The translations under genes and the position numbers were made by a program. A stretch of 64,000 nt of DNA. It comes from Paenarthrobacter aurescens. Lineage in GTDB: Bacteria; Actinomycetota; Actinomycetes; Actinomycetales; Micrococcaceae. The stretch is taken from positions 248,001 to 312,000 of the forward strand of contig NZ_JAOEFX010000004.1 of NCBI RefSeq assembly GCF_025421775.1. Direction: 5' to 3'. The stretch's first letter is position 1, and every line of letters begins with the position of its first letter. Under the pieces are notes generated by a model. The model ran no database searches and was not told where the DNA came from. It saw only the letters and a program-made list of their open reading frames with translations. Positions 1-9,038 of this stretch are shown here, in pieces.

Positions 1-1
1 C

Positions 2-1162
2 CTCGCCTCGCGCTGCGGGCACAAGAGCGGCAAGTTCACGGCTGTGGACACCGCCGCCGACGACGTTGCCTTGCTGGGTCCGACGTCGGGCACCACCGGT
101 GTGCCGAAGGTGACTATGCACTTCCACCGGGACATCCTGGCCAACGCCGACACCTTTGCCCGCTACATCCTGCAGCCCACAGCAGACGATGTTTTTGCAG
201 GATCACCGCCGTTGGCCTTCACTTTCGGCCTGGGTGGCCTGGTGGTCTTCCCGCTGAGGTTTGGCGCGTCGTCGCTCCTGACCGAAAAGGCGGGTCCGGT
301 GGAGCTGGCCGAGCATGCCTCAAAAGCCGGAGCCACCATCCTCTTCACTGCCCCCACGGCCTACCGGGCCATCCTCAAAGAGAAGCGCGGCGAGCTGCTG
401 CGCGGCCTGCGCATCGCTGTGTCGGCGGGCGAGCACCTGTCCAAGGAAACCTGGGAAGCCGTGCATGAGGCCACGGGCCTGCGGTTGGTCAACGGGATCG
501 GCGCCACGGAGATGCTGCACGTCTTCATCTCCGCCGCCGGAGACGACATCCGCCCGGGAACCACCGGCCGGGCCGTTCCGGGGTTCAGGGCCACCATTCT
601 GGACGACGACGGCAACGAACTTGGCCCGGGCACCATCGGTCGACTGGCCGTCATTGGCCCCACAGGGTGCCGCTACCTGGACGATGCCCGGCAGGCGAAC
701 TACGTGGTCCGCGGCTGGAACGTCACCGGGGACACGTTCGCCATGGACGCGGACGGGTACTTCACGTACCAGGCCCGCTCGGACAACATGATCGTCTCCT
801 CCGGCTACAACATCGGTGCGCCCGAGGTTGAGACGGCAATCGACCAACACCCGGATGTGGTGGAGAACGCGGTCATCGGAATTCCGGATGAGGAGCGCGG
901 CAGCATCGTCTGCGCGTTCGTCGTCCTGCGTGAGGGCGTCACCGGCGACGCCGCCAAGCGCAAGGAAATCCAGGACTTCGTGAAGCAGACCATCGCCCCG
1001 TACAAGTACCCGCGTGACGTCCGCTTCGTCACCGAACTACCCCGCAACCCCAGCGGCAAACTCCAGCACTTCAAGCTCCGCGACAAAGTCCTCTCAGAGG
1101 ACGCAACCGGGAACGCGAGCAACACCGAACAACTGACCCCCGCCGGCCAGAGCCAGGCCTGA
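2..1162 (+). CDS. Aromatic acid-CoA ligase, probably 2-aminobenzoate-CoA ligase (5' truncated by window)
   Basis: The reading frame is open from base 2, so the true start lies left of the window; about 386 residues of a roughly 520-550 residue enzyme are present. The ATP-binding loop GPTSGTTGVPK of the ANL superfamily, the adenylation core motif GATEM, the YxxRSDNMI-type hinge and the C-terminal catalytic lysine context NPSGKLQ are all visible. Family members activate benzoate-type acids to CoA thioesters with ATP. The next gene, 14 bp downstream, is a fused monooxygenase/reductase of the 2-aminobenzoyl-CoA type, which makes anthranilate the likely substrate. Substrate is inferred from context; benzoate or salicylate remain possible. 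Confidence 0.85.
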   Translation, partial: LASRCGHKSGKFTAVDTAADDVALLGPTSGTTGVPKVTMHFHRDILANADTFARYILQPTADDVFAGSPPLAFTFGLGGLVVFPLRFGASSLLTEKAGPVELAEHASKAGATILFTAPTAYRAILKEKRGELLRGLRIAVSAGEHLSKETWEAVHEATGLRLVNGIGATEMLHVFISAAGDDIRPGTTGRAVPGFRATILDDDGNELGPGTIGRLAVIGPTGCRYLDDARQANYVVRGWNVTGDTFAMDADGYFTYQARSDNMIVSSGYNIGAPEVETAIDQHPDVVENAVIGIPDEERGSIVCAFVVLREGVTGDAAKRKEIQDFVKQTIAPYKYPRDVRFVTELPRNPSGKLQHFKLRDKVLSEDATGNASNTEQLTPAGQSQA

Positions 1163-1176
1163 GAAGGAGCAACACC

Positions 1177-3567
1177 ATGAAAATCGCAATCGTTGGAGGC
1201 GGCCCCGGCGGCCTGTACTTCGCAGCACTCATGAAGCAGCTGGACCCGTCGCACGACATCACGCTCTGGGAACGCAACGCTGCCAGCGACACCTTTGGCT
1301 TCGGCGTGGTATTTTCCGATGAGACGCTGGGCGGCATCGGCAACGCCGATCCCGTGGTGGCCGAGTACATGAGCCGCCGTTTTGCCCGCTGGTCCGATAT
1401 CGACATCCACTTCCGCGACCAGATGATCACTGTCGGCGGCCAGGGCTTCGCTGCCATGAGCCGCAAGGAATTGCTAGAGCTGCTGCAGCGCCGCTGCATC
1501 GAGCTGAACGTCGACGTGCGCTTCAGCACCTTGGCCCCGGCCGTCGAGGAGCTCGAAGCCAATTACGATCTTGTGCTCGCCGCCGATGGCGTCAATTCGC
1601 AGATCCGCGCCAAGTACGCGGACTCCTTCAAACCGAACCTGGACCCGCGGACCAACAAGTTCATGTGGCTTGGCACGGACCAGGTATTTGAGGCCTTCAA
1701 GTTCTTCGTGAAGGAGACCGAGTGGGGCGTCATGCAGATCCACGGCTACCCGTACTCCGACGAGGGCTCCACGTTCATCGTGGAAATGCACCAGGACGTG
1801 TGGCATGCGGCAGGTTTCGACGAGACCGCCAACGAGGTCTTCCCTCCGGGCGTCTCCGACGAGAAAGCCATCGCCAAGATCCGCGAGATTTTCGCAGAGG
1901 AGCTGAACGGCTACGAGGTCCTGACGAACAACTCCAAGTGGATCAACTTCACTACTGTCCGGAACGAGAGCTGGCGCCACAACAACGTGGTGCTGCTGGG
2001 CGACGCTGCCCACACCGCTCACTTCTCCATCGGCTCAGGCACCAAGCTGGCCATGGAAGACTCCCTGGCGCTGGCTGCCTGCCTGCACGAGCACCCTGAT
2101 GTTGAGTCTGCATTGGCCGCCTACGAGGCAGAGCGCCGGCCCGTGGTGGCGTCCACCCAGCGTGCCGCCCAGGCATCCCTTGAGTGGTTCGAGCGCATCG
2201 GCCAGTACAAGGACCAGGACCCCACCCAGTTCGCGTTCAACCTGCTCACCCGCAGCCGGCGCATCACCCAAGAGAACCTTCGCTTGCGTGATCCCGAGTT
2301 CGCTGACGCCGTGGACCGCGACTTCGCAGAGTCACAGGGCCTCGCCGAGGTTGCCCCGGCCATGTTCCAGCCGTTCCGTGTGGGCGAACTGGAGCTCAAG
2401 AACCGTATTGTCGTCTCCCCGATGGACATGTACTCAGCCACGGACGGCATTCCTGGCGACTTCCACAAGGTTCACCTCGGCTCCAAAGCCCTCGGCGGTG
2501 CCGGGCTGGTCATGACCGAAATGGTCTGCGTCTCCGCAGCCGGCCGCATCACCCCGGGCTGCAGCGGTCTGTACACGGACGAGCAGCGCGACAGCTGGAA
2601 GGAAATCGTGGACTTCGTTCACAGCCGTTCCACCGCCAAGATCGGTGCGCAGTTGGGCCATTCAGGCCGCAAGGGTTCCACCAGGCTCATGTGGGAGGGC
2701 ATCGACCAGCCGCTCGAGTCCGGCAACTGGACCGCTGTCGGGCCCTCAGCCTTGCCGTACAGCCCGGAGAACCAGACACCTGTGGAGCTGGATCGCGCCG
2801 GCATGGATGCCATCAAGGCGGAGTTCGTTGCCTCGACTGTCCGCGCAGAGCAGGCAGGCTTCGACCTCCTGGAAGTCCACGCCGCCCACGGCTACCTGCT
2901 GTCATCGTTCCTTTCGCCGGTCTCGAACAAGCGGACGGACGAATACGGCGGCAGCCTGGAGAACCGGCTGCGGTTCCCGCTGGAAGTGTTCGACGCCGTT
3001 CGTGCGGTTTGGCCTGCCAGCAAGCCCGTGACGGTCCGCATCTCCGCGACCGACTGGATCGAGGGTGGAAACACCTCCGATGATTCGGTGGCCATTGCCA
3101 AGGCGTTTGTTGAGCACGGTGCAGCCGGGCTGGACATCTCCACCGGCCAGGTTGCCAAGGAAGAGAAGCCCGCTTTCGGCCGCAGCTACCAGACCCCGTT
3201 TGCCGACCGCATCCGTCAGGAAGTTGCCGCTCCGGCAGGCGTGGCCGTGATCGCCGTCGGCGCCATCTCCAGCTACGACGACGTGAACTCCATCCTCCTT
3301 GCGGGCCGTGCGGACCTCATCGCCCTGGGCCGTACGCACCTTTACGATCCCCAGTGGACCCTGCACGCTGCCGCCGAACAGGAATACCAAGGCCCGGGTG
3401 CCCAGTGGATTCCGCAGTTCCGTGCCGGTCGCCGCAAGCCGCCGAGCTCCCGAACGGATGCCGTTCGCCCCCGCCTTTCCTTGCTGAAGGAAGCGGACAT
3501 CGAAGAAGCCAACACCCACCTGCGCTGGACTCCTGAGTCGGCCGCCGCATCGGTTTTGGTGAAGTAA
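1177..3567 (+). CDS. 2-aminobenzoyl-CoA monooxygenase/reductase (flavin monooxygenase fused to old yellow enzyme)
   Basis: 796 residues with two domains. Residues about 1-370 form an aromatic-ring FAD monooxygenase (N-terminal GGGPGGLY dinucleotide site, GDAAHTAHFSIGSGTKLAMED flavin site given here in part: GDAAHTAHF). Residues about 390-770 are an NADH:flavin oxidoreductase/old yellow enzyme (HAAHGYLLSSFLSP, NKRTDEYGG, ALGRTHLYDP). This exact fusion is known for the enzyme that hydroxylates and then reduces 2-aminobenzoyl-CoA, committing it to a non-oxygenolytic ring-opening route (described in Azoarcus evansii). An AAGGAG-like site (GAGAAGGAGC) lies just before the ATG. It sits between the ligase and a transporter in one orientation, so an operon is likely. 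Confidence 0.88.
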   Translation: MKIAIVGGGPGGLYFAALMKQLDPSHDITLWERNAASDTFGFGVVFSDETLGGIGNADPVVAEYMSRRFARWSDIDIHFRDQMITVGGQGFAAMSRKELLELLQRRCIELNVDVRFSTLAPAVEELEANYDLVLAADGVNSQIRAKYADSFKPNLDPRTNKFMWLGTDQVFEAFKFFVKETEWGVMQIHGYPYSDEGSTFIVEMHQDVWHAAGFDETANEVFPPGVSDEKAIAKIREIFAEELNGYEVLTNNSKWINFTTVRNESWRHNNVVLLGDAAHTAHFSIGSGTKLAMEDSLALAACLHEHPDVESALAAYEAERRPVVASTQRAAQASLEWFERIGQYKDQDPTQFAFNLLTRSRRITQENLRLRDPEFADAVDRDFAESQGLAEVAPAMFQPFRVGELELKNRIVVSPMDMYSATDGIPGDFHKVHLGSKALGGAGLVMTEMVCVSAAGRITPGCSGLYTDEQRDSWKEIVDFVHSRSTAKIGAQLGHSGRKGSTRLMWEGIDQPLESGNWTAVGPSALPYSPENQTPVELDRAGMDAIKAEFVASTVRAEQAGFDLLEVHAAHGYLLSSFLSPVSNKRTDEYGGSLENRLRFPLEVFDAVRAVWPASKPVTVRISATDWIEGGNTSDDSVAIAKAFVEHGAAGLDISTGQVAKEEKPAFGRSYQTPFADRIRQEVAAPAGVAVIAVGAISSYDDVNSILLAGRADLIALGRTHLYDPQWTLHAAAEQEYQGPGAQWIPQFRAGRRKPPSSRTDAVRPRLSLLKEADIEEANTHLRWTPESAAASVLVK

Positions 3568-3569
3568 CC

Positions 3570-4922
3570 ATGGCCACCGCACCAGTCAACGACTGGAACG
3601 TGCCCAAGAAGACCACCGGCCTGGTGCTGTTCTGCTGCTGGCTCGCAATTCTCGCCGAAGGGTACGACGTCGGCGTCCTCGGTGCCATCCTGCCGGCCCT
3701 TGCCGAGTACAAGGAATGGAACCTCAGCCCTCTCGCTCTGGGCGGCCTTGGATCATATGCCCTGATCGGCATGCTTATTGGTGCCCTGTTTATCGGGACA
3801 CTCAGTGACCTGGTGGGTCGCAAGAAGATGCTTCTGGCCTCCATGGTGATCTTCACGCTCACCCAGGCCGGGGCGGCGTGGGCTCCGACGCCTGAACTGT
3901 TCGGCATCTTCCGCCTGATTGGTGGCTTGGGAATGGGCGGCGTCATCCCGGTGGCAGCGGCCCTCACCATCGAGTATTCGGCTCCGAACAAGCGGTCCTA
4001 CAACTACGGCCTCATGTACTCCGGCTATTCGCTGGGGATCGTTGCGGCGGCACTTGCGGCACTGTTCGTCCTGCCGGTGGGTGGTTGGCGCGCAGTGATC
4101 GCGATCGGCGCTGCTCCAGTAGTGCTGATTCCGATCATCTGGAAGTTCCTTCCTGAGTCCCTCGAATATCTGGAGTCCAAGGGACGGCGATCCGAAGCCA
4201 AGGCGCTGGCCGCCAAGCTGCGGATCGCAAATTACCGGCCCGTGGTCCCAGTGGCTCCCTCCGGAGCCCAAGTCGCTGATCCGTGGTGGAAGACCATCAC
4301 CACCATGTTCTCGCGGAAGTACCTGCGGTCCACCGTGTTCTTCTGGATCTCGCTGTTCTGCGGCCTGGTGCTGGTCTACGGCCTGAACACGTGGCTGCCG
4401 AGCATCATGAAGAAGGCCGGCTACGACCTCGGTTCTTCACTGACGTTCCTCCTGGTCTTCAGCCTGGCGTCGGCCATCGGCGGCCTGCTCCTGGGGCGCG
4501 CTGCCGACAAATACGGTAAGAAGCTCATCCTGGTGGTGTTCTACATCCTGGGCGGACTGGGCATCATGCTCCTCGTCTTCCCGAACACCATGGTGGTCAA
4601 CCTGCTGTTCGTCGCCTTCGCCGGCGTCGGTTCCATCTCCACGTCGCTGGTCCTCACGGGTTACATCGCCGACTACTACCCGGCCAAGGTTCGCGGAACG
4701 GCTACGGGCTGGGCACTGAGCTTCGCCCGTCTGGGCGCCATCTCCGGGCCATTGATCGGCGGCTGGATTGCAGGCTCGAAGCTGCCTTTTGAGGCCAACT
4801 TCGCGATCTTCGCCGGCATCGCAGTATTGGCCGCCGGCGCTGTGGCGATGATCCCGAAGCCGCAGCCCGAGGTGCCCGTGACCGCCGTCGACCCTGACGA
4901 CGCCACCGTCAGCGCCCGCTAA
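3570..4922 (+). CDS. MFS transporter, aromatic acid:H+ symporter (AAHS) type
   Basis: 450 residues, about 12 hydrophobic segments with the AAHS-typical first-helix signature containing an acidic residue (LAEGYDVGVLGAILP) and the inter-helix loop GTLSDLVGRKKM. The second half has the repeat loop GRAADKYGKK. It starts 2 bp after the fused monooxygenase stop codon, so it is almost certainly co-translated with it. The role is probably uptake of the aromatic acid activated by the first gene (anthranilate by inference). The family also includes benzoate, 4-hydroxybenzoate and protocatechuate importers; sequence alone does not choose. Confidence 0.85.
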   Translation: MATAPVNDWNVPKKTTGLVLFCCWLAILAEGYDVGVLGAILPALAEYKEWNLSPLALGGLGSYALIGMLIGALFIGTLSDLVGRKKMLLASMVIFTLTQAGAAWAPTPELFGIFRLIGGLGMGGVIPVAAALTIEYSAPNKRSYNYGLMYSGYSLGIVAAALAALFVLPVGGWRAVIAIGAAPVVLIPIIWKFLPESLEYLESKGRRSEAKALAAKLRIANYRPVVPVAPSGAQVADPWWKTITTMFSRKYLRSTVFFWISLFCGLVLVYGLNTWLPSIMKKAGYDLGSSLTFLLVFSLASAIGGLLLGRAADKYGKKLILVVFYILGGLGIMLLVFPNTMVVNLLFVAFAGVGSISTSLVLTGYIADYYPAKVRGTATGWALSFARLGAISGPLIGGWIAGSKLPFEANFAIFAGIAVLAAGAVAMIPKPQPEVPVTAVDPDDATVSAR

Positions 4923-4930
4923 GGGGAGCC

Positions 4931-5329
4931 GTGGAAAGCTTTCCGGAGGCGTGCGTCGAGCGGACGGTGGAGTGGGTGGATACCGATGCTTCGGGCCACC
5001 AGCACAATTCGGCCATACTGCGTTGGGTAGAAGCCGCCGAAGCCGAGCTCTTCCGGAAGCTGGTGCTGCCGGATTACTTCCCGAACGCTCCCCGCGTCCA
5101 GCAAGTCATCAATTACAAAGCCAAGCTGTGGTTCGGCCAGCGCATCACCGCAACGGTGAAGATCCACGCGCTCGGCCGGACCTCGCTGACCATGGCTTTC
5201 GAAGTAACGTCCGACGCCGGCGACGTCGCCGCTTACGGGACGGTCACCACGGTTCACGTCCCCAACGGCACCGACGCCGCACAGCCCTGGCCGGAGCATT
5301 TCGTCAGGGCTGTGCGGGGCGCCGAATAG
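4931..5329 (+). CDS. Acyl-CoA thioesterase, 4HBT hot-dog fold
   Basis: 132 residues, usual length for a single hot-dog domain. The N-terminal motif WVDTDASGHQHNSAILRW matches the 4-hydroxybenzoyl-CoA thioesterase family, in which the Asp near the start of the first helix is catalytic or substrate-orienting. GTG start with an AGGGGA site 3 bp upstream of it (AGGGGAGCC). It lies 8 bp after the transporter and closes the aromatic CoA operon. The likely task is release of CoA from a dead-end or accumulating aromatic or ring-cleaved thioester; this is an inference from position. Confidence 0.78.
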   Translation: MESFPEACVERTVEWVDTDASGHQHNSAILRWVEAAEAELFRKLVLPDYFPNAPRVQQVINYKAKLWFGQRITATVKIHALGRTSLTMAFEVTSDAGDVAAYGTVTTVHVPNGTDAAQPWPEHFVRAVRGAE

Positions 5330-5409
5330 TCTTCGCCGAGATGCCATTTAATAACAATGTCGAGCGCCGGCACTGTCACTAATTGTCATCCCGGCGTGGG
5401 GTGAGGTGG

Positions 5410-5943
5410 CTAGCGCAGGCCCTTCAGGATGTTCTTGGGGCGCTGCATCTCGCCATGCTTGGCACCAAGAACGATCACCCAGGCGGCGAAGGCGGGAATG
5501 GCCCACTGGAGTGCCTTCAGCTGGGTTTGGGCGGCCTTCAACTCATCCGATGCGCCGGGGCGCGGTTCCGTTGCCCCTTCTGCGCCTTCGTGGGACAGCT
5601 CATCCACTTTCTTGCCCACAACCCCGGCGTACAAAGTAACCGCAGCTCCAGCCAGGGTCACCACTGTCTTGTAGATGGTGTTTGCGGCCACGCTGTCCTG
5701 CTTGGCAATGCGCCCTTTGTTCTCCCACGCAATGGCCAGGTCTGCGGCCAGATGCCCGGCAAAGGCGGCTGTCTGAATCGGAGCCCATTTGCCCCATCCT
5801 TTGCTTGAAAGACGGGTTCGTTCCGTGGGGTCTTTGGCTTCCGCTGTTGCACCGTTGAGTCCGACGGCCCCCATCAGCGAGCCGCCAAACCATGCTGCGG
5901 CTGTGAGGTCGTGAATGGAACGGGCTACGAGATTTCCTGCCAT
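5410..5943 (-). CDS. Hypothetical membrane protein
   Basis: 177 residues with this start; ATG at 5943 is preceded by AGGAAG at a good distance, whereas longer in-frame starts lack a binding site and would overlap the upstream dyad at 6013. Three to four hydrophobic stretches are visible (around residues 10-25, 50-70, 90-115 and near the C-terminus), separated by a Lys/Glu/Pro-rich hydrophilic segment. I recognise no characterised family. A near-perfect 22-bp dyad lies 70 bp upstream and is shared in part with other small genes in the window, which suggests a common regulator. Confidence 0.65.
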   Translation of the reverse strand: MAGNLVARSIHDLTAAAWFGGSLMGAVGLNGATAEAKDPTERTRLSSKGWGKWAPIQTAAFAGHLAADLAIAWENKGRIAKQDSVAANTIYKTVVTLAGAAVTLYAGVVGKKVDELSHEGAEGATEPRPGASDELKAAQTQLKALQWAIPAFAAWVIVLGAKHGEMQRPKNILKGLR

Positions 5944-6012
5944 GATGTGCTTCCTATCGTTGATACGGAGAGGACCTTTCGAGGCGGTATCAGCCACGAA
6001 ACAGCGTTCACC

Positions 6013-6034
6013 CATAGTAAGCATGCTTATTATG
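6013..6034. promoter_or_regulatory. 22-bp dyad with TAAG-N4-CTTA core
   Basis: CATAGTAAGCA/TGCTTATTATG, one mismatch. It lies 70 bp upstream of the gene starting at 5943. Compare 8699-8719. Confidence 0.55.
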
Positions 6035-6124
6035 TGGTGGCCAGCCATGAGGAACCGGATATCCCACACCTATGATGAACTGGACTGGCGCCTGAACTGC
6101 GGCGCGGAAATGAGGACCCTTTCG

Positions 6125-7009
6125 ATGTTCGCCGTCCCGGCGCCCCCGGTGCGCCACCAGCAGCTCCTCGTCACGATCTTCGGCCTCTATGGCCGGAACG
6201 CCGGCGATGCTTTGCCGGTCTCTGCACTGATCTCCATGCTGGGTTCACTCGGTTATGACGCGCCGGGAGTGAGGTCCTCAGTGTCCAGGCTTAAAGCCAA
6301 GGGTGTGTTGAAGAGTGTCCGCGAGGACGGGATTGCCAAGTACAAGATTTCAGAGTCGGTCAGCGATGTATTCCGCGAAGGCGACCGGCGGATCTTCGCT
6401 CCCGAACAGCCCGCCCCCGTGGATACCTGGGTGCTGGCCGTTTTCTCGGTGCCGGAATCCATGCGGAACCGCCGGCACCAACTGCGCTCTGCCCTGCTGG
6501 GCCTGGGGTTTGGATCCGTGGCCAACGGGGTATGGATTGCACCTGCCCACAAGCTGGAACAGGCCAGGGAGCGGCTCACGGCAAGCGGATTGATCGAGTT
6601 TGTTGACCTGTTCCGCAGCGACTACGTCTTTGATGGACCCATGCGGCCCAAGATCTCTGAATGGTGGGACCTCAAGGAACTCGATGAGCAGTTCACCGAG
6701 TTCCTTGAGCTCTACGACGGAGCAGAACAGCAGTGGGCCGGGCGGGTAGGCGAGGATCCTGACCGTGCCTTGGCTGAGTCCACCGTAGAGCTGCGGCGCG
6801 ACGCTTTCCGCTATTACATTCCGATGCTCACCATGTGGCGCAAGTTCCCGTACCGGGACCCAAACCTGCCCACCGACTACCTCCCGCCCGAATGGCACGG
6901 GCCGGCGGTTCGCAGGACCTTCCAAGCGGTACATCGCTTGGCGGCGCCCCTTGCGGCAGCGCACGCGCACGAGGTCATCGCTGAGGCCCTGGACCCGGCT
7001 GCAGCCTGA
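6125..7009 (+). CDS. PaaX-family transcriptional regulator
   Basis: 294 residues from the ATG at 6125, chosen because GAGGA lies 9 bp upstream and because the family begins a few residues before the conserved N-terminal winged helix (here QQLLVTIFGLYG). A longer frame extends back to 5915 but overlaps the divergent gene region. The central PaaX domain and the C-terminal segment (YRDPNLPTDYLPPEWHG) are family-typical. PaaX is a repressor that responds to phenylacetyl-CoA. Its location 0.8 kb beyond an aryl-CoA pathway makes control of that operon by an aryl-CoA ligand plausible but unproven. It converges with the VOC gene with no gap. Confidence 0.85.
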   Translation: MFAVPAPPVRHQQLLVTIFGLYGRNAGDALPVSALISMLGSLGYDAPGVRSSVSRLKAKGVLKSVREDGIAKYKISESVSDVFREGDRRIFAPEQPAPVDTWVLAVFSVPESMRNRRHQLRSALLGLGFGSVANGVWIAPAHKLEQARERLTASGLIEFVDLFRSDYVFDGPMRPKISEWWDLKELDEQFTEFLELYDGAEQQWAGRVGEDPDRALAESTVELRRDAFRYYIPMLTMWRKFPYRDPNLPTDYLPPEWHGPAVRRTFQAVHRLAAPLAAAHAHEVIAEALDPAAA

Positions 7010-7792
7010 CTACTCGCTGGTGCTGGGAACGTCGATGATGCCGAACACCTCACCCTGCGGCGCCCGGACCACGGCCATTCGGCCAAAAGGGCTTTCCGTG
7101 ACAGGTCCCAGGAGCGTGGCGCCAAGCTCGACGGCCCGGGTGGCAGTGCCCTCGACATAGTTGCTGGCGAACCACGTCATCCAGTGGTTGGGTGTGTCCT
7201 CGGGAAGCTCGGTGTCGTGGTGGACTCCGCCCACTTCGCGACCATCCAGGGGCCTCCTGATGGTGGAGTAGACCATGCCTTCCTCGGTGACATCCTGGTA
7301 GCTGACATCGAAGACTTCGGAGTAGAAAGAGCGGGCGGCGGCGTAGTCGCGGGTGTGGAGCTCATTCCAACACAAGGCCCCGTGCTCATTGACGCGTTCC
7401 GCCCCAATGTGGGTGCCGGCCTGCCAGATCCCGAAGACGGCGCCGACGGCATCGAGGGCCAGGGCCATGCGGCCGGAGTCCATGACGTCAAAGGGAGGTG
7501 CCATCAGCTGTCCCCCGGACGAAACCACCTTCTTGGACGTGACATCAACGTCGTCCGACGCCAGGAACGTGGTCCAAACGGTGGGTATTCCTGGATCCTG
7601 TTTGGGGCCCACTCCTGCCACGGCCCGCCCCCCGAGGTGCGCCAGGAGGTAGTCACCGGAGTCCTCGCCCCCGGAAACGAATTCCCATCCGAACAGATCT
7701 GCGTAGAAGGCCTTGCCTGCTTCAAGGTTGTCGACGCCAAGATCGACCCACATGGGCGTTGCTGCGGGCCAGCTTGAGATTTTGGTGGACAT
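7010..7792 (-). CDS. VOC-family (glyoxalase/bleomycin-resistance-like) protein with two domains
   Basis: 260 residues. ATG at 7792 is preceded by GAGGAG; the frame extends further but with no site. Two tandem beta-alpha-beta-beta-beta modules are visible: residues about 10-125 (PMWVDLGVDNLEAGKAFY, DPAG-like end region) and about 140-255 (ALCWNELHTRDYAAARSFY). Similar two-domain proteins in actinobacteria are annotated as hydrolases or glyoxalase-like proteins without a defined substrate. It stands alone, convergent with the PaaX-type gene. No specific reaction can be assigned. Confidence 0.82.
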   Translation of the reverse strand: MSTKISSWPAATPMWVDLGVDNLEAGKAFYADLFGWEFVSGGEDSGDYLLAHLGGRAVAGVGPKQDPGIPTVWTTFLASDDVDVTSKKVVSSGGQLMAPPFDVMDSGRMALALDAVGAVFGIWQAGTHIGAERVNEHGALCWNELHTRDYAAARSFYSEVFDVSYQDVTEEGMVYSTIRRPLDGREVGGVHHDTELPEDTPNHWMTWFASNYVEGTATRAVELGATLLGPVTESPFGRMAVVRAPQGEVFGIIDVPSTSE

Positions 7793-7945
7793 GGGACTCC
7801 TCGGGTCAGGGGCTTTAAGGGGCGGCTGCCTCCCCGTTTGCCCTATGCGCCGAGCGCCCGAGGAGGCAGCCACTCATAAAGTGCATGTCGGACCCGGTTC
7901 GTGACACGGTTTCGCCTTCGAAAATCGGAAGCACCCCACAACAAA

Positions 7946-7977
7946 GGCGGCGGGCAAGCGAAAGCCGCCTGCCCGCC
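7946..7977 (-). terminator. Rho-independent-like terminator of the reductase gene
   Basis: An inverted repeat GGCGGGCA ... TGCCCGCC with a 13-nt loop lies just after the end of the gene at 7993. On the minus strand it is followed by a T-rich stretch (CCTTTGTTG). Confidence 0.6.
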
Positions 7978-7992
7978 GTCGTGCGCTATGCC

Positions 7993-8634
7993 TTAGACCG
8001 TGCGGGTCGCCTTGGCGAGATTGTCGCGGAGTTCGTCCGCGTTTTGCCGGATGACGTATGCGGGCCGGTCGCGCTCAACGCGCCAGCTGTCCTCCAGCGG
8101 GCCAACGTTGACGGTGTCGAAGCCGAATTCGTCGTAGAGCCTGGTGACCAGTTCGGCGGCCTCAGGGAAGTCGCTCGCCGTTGCCAGCGCGCGACGGTTG
8201 GAAGTGCCGGCGGGGGTTCCGTCGGTGGTGATTTCCTTGGCGAAGATGTGGTTGAAGCCCTTGGCCACCTTGGAGGTGGGAAGGTGCTTTTGAAGCAGGC
8301 CGGAGGTGGTGGCTTCGCCGTTGTCCAGTTCCGGGATGCGGCCATCGCGCTCCCAGTAATAGTTGTTGGTGTCGATGACGATCTTGCCTTCGAGCGGCTC
8401 CGCGGGGATGTCCTGGTAGTTCTTGAGGGGCACGGTTACGACGGCGAAATCGCCCGCCGCTGCTGCCTCGGCCGGCGTTGCGGCCCGGGCACGCGGCCCG
8501 AGTTCCGCCACCAGCTCACCGAGGGTTTCGGGACCCCGTGAATTGCTGATCACGACGTCGTAGCCCAGTTCCACTGCCTTGCGTGCGACCTGGCTGCCAA
8601 TGTGTCCTGCACCGATGATTCCGATTGTTGTCAT
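7993..8634 (-). CDS. NADPH-dependent F420-reductase-like oxidoreductase
   Basis: 213 residues from the ATG at 8634 (MTTIGIIGAGHIGSQVA), which places the Rossmann GxGxxG at the extreme N-terminus as usual for the F420_oxidored fold. The segment VISNSRGPETL after the second strand suggests NADP(H) binding. Proteins like this are related to the N-terminal domain of F420:NADP reductases, ketol-acid reductoisomerases and STEAP reductases; an F420 partner is not shown by the sequence. Single gene with its own terminator. Confidence 0.8.
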   Translation of the reverse strand: MTTIGIIGAGHIGSQVARKAVELGYDVVISNSRGPETLGELVAELGPRARAATPAEAAAAGDFAVVTVPLKNYQDIPAEPLEGKIVIDTNNYYWERDGRIPELDNGEATTSGLLQKHLPTSKVAKGFNHIFAKEITTDGTPAGTSNRRALATASDFPEAAELVTRLYDEFGFDTVNVGPLEDSWRVERDRPAYVIRQNADELRDNLAKATRTV

Positions 8635-8698
8635 GCTGGTCCCAACAAGATGTTGCAGGCGCCTATTTCCCGCGTTACGCAATATTTCGACCAGGCCT

Positions 8699-8719
8699 AT
8701 ACTAAGTAGTCTTACTATG
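8699..8719. promoter_or_regulatory. TAAG-N4-CTTA dyad upstream of the YegP-like gene
   Basis: ATACTAAG-TAGT-CTTACTATG aligns without gaps to the dyad at 6014-6034 (15 of 21 positions identical, by eye). About 38 bp upstream of the ATG at 8757. Confidence 0.5.
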
Positions 8720-8756
8720 TTGCTTGTTGGTTGTTGCTGACGACGAGGAGGGTTGA

Positions 8757-9038
8757 ATGGCCGGGCATTTGGAGCTGGTTGAAACCCCTGACGGGGGATG
8801 TCGAATTTTGCTGGTAGACGGCGATGATTCCCTTATGGGAATGTCGAAGCGTTTCTCTTCGGTCGATGAGGCCGTTGAGGGTGTCGCCGCGATCCGGGAG
8901 GTGGCGGGGACGGGCCTGCTCCGCACCAGTACGGCTGAGCGCTACGCCGTACTGATGCTGGAGGAACCTGTTATGGATTCTGTGCTCGCAGCGCAGAGTC
9001 CGCAGACTCAATCAAAGGTGGTTAATTGTGGCAGCTGA
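8757..9038 (+). CDS. Small protein, YegP/DUF1508-like
   Basis: 93 residues, preceded by a strong GAGGAGGG site. The pattern of a short beta-rich start, then SKRFSSVDEAVEGVAAIREVA, resembles the YegP/UPF0339 fold (a strand pair plus a helix followed by another strand), but the similarity is weak by eye. The stop overlaps the GTG start of the HAD phosphatase by 11 bp, so the two are translationally coupled. A TAAG-N4-CTTA dyad sits about 40 bp upstream, where an operator or promoter would be. Confidence 0.6.
   Translation: MAGHLELVETPDGGCRILLVDGDDSLMGMSKRFSSVDEAVEGVAAIREVAGTGLLRTSTAERYAVLMLEEPVMDSVLAAQSPQTQSKVVNCGS

Noticed and set aside
5365..5396. CGCCGG ... CCGGCG as terminator after the thioesterase gene
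   Set aside because: Arms of only 6 bp with a 20-nt loop; too weak to call.
5915..6124. N-terminal 70-residue extension of the PaaX-type protein
   Set aside because: It would overlap the divergent gene start and the 22-bp dyad, has no binding site, and is not part of the family; the ATG at 6125 has GAGGA upstream.
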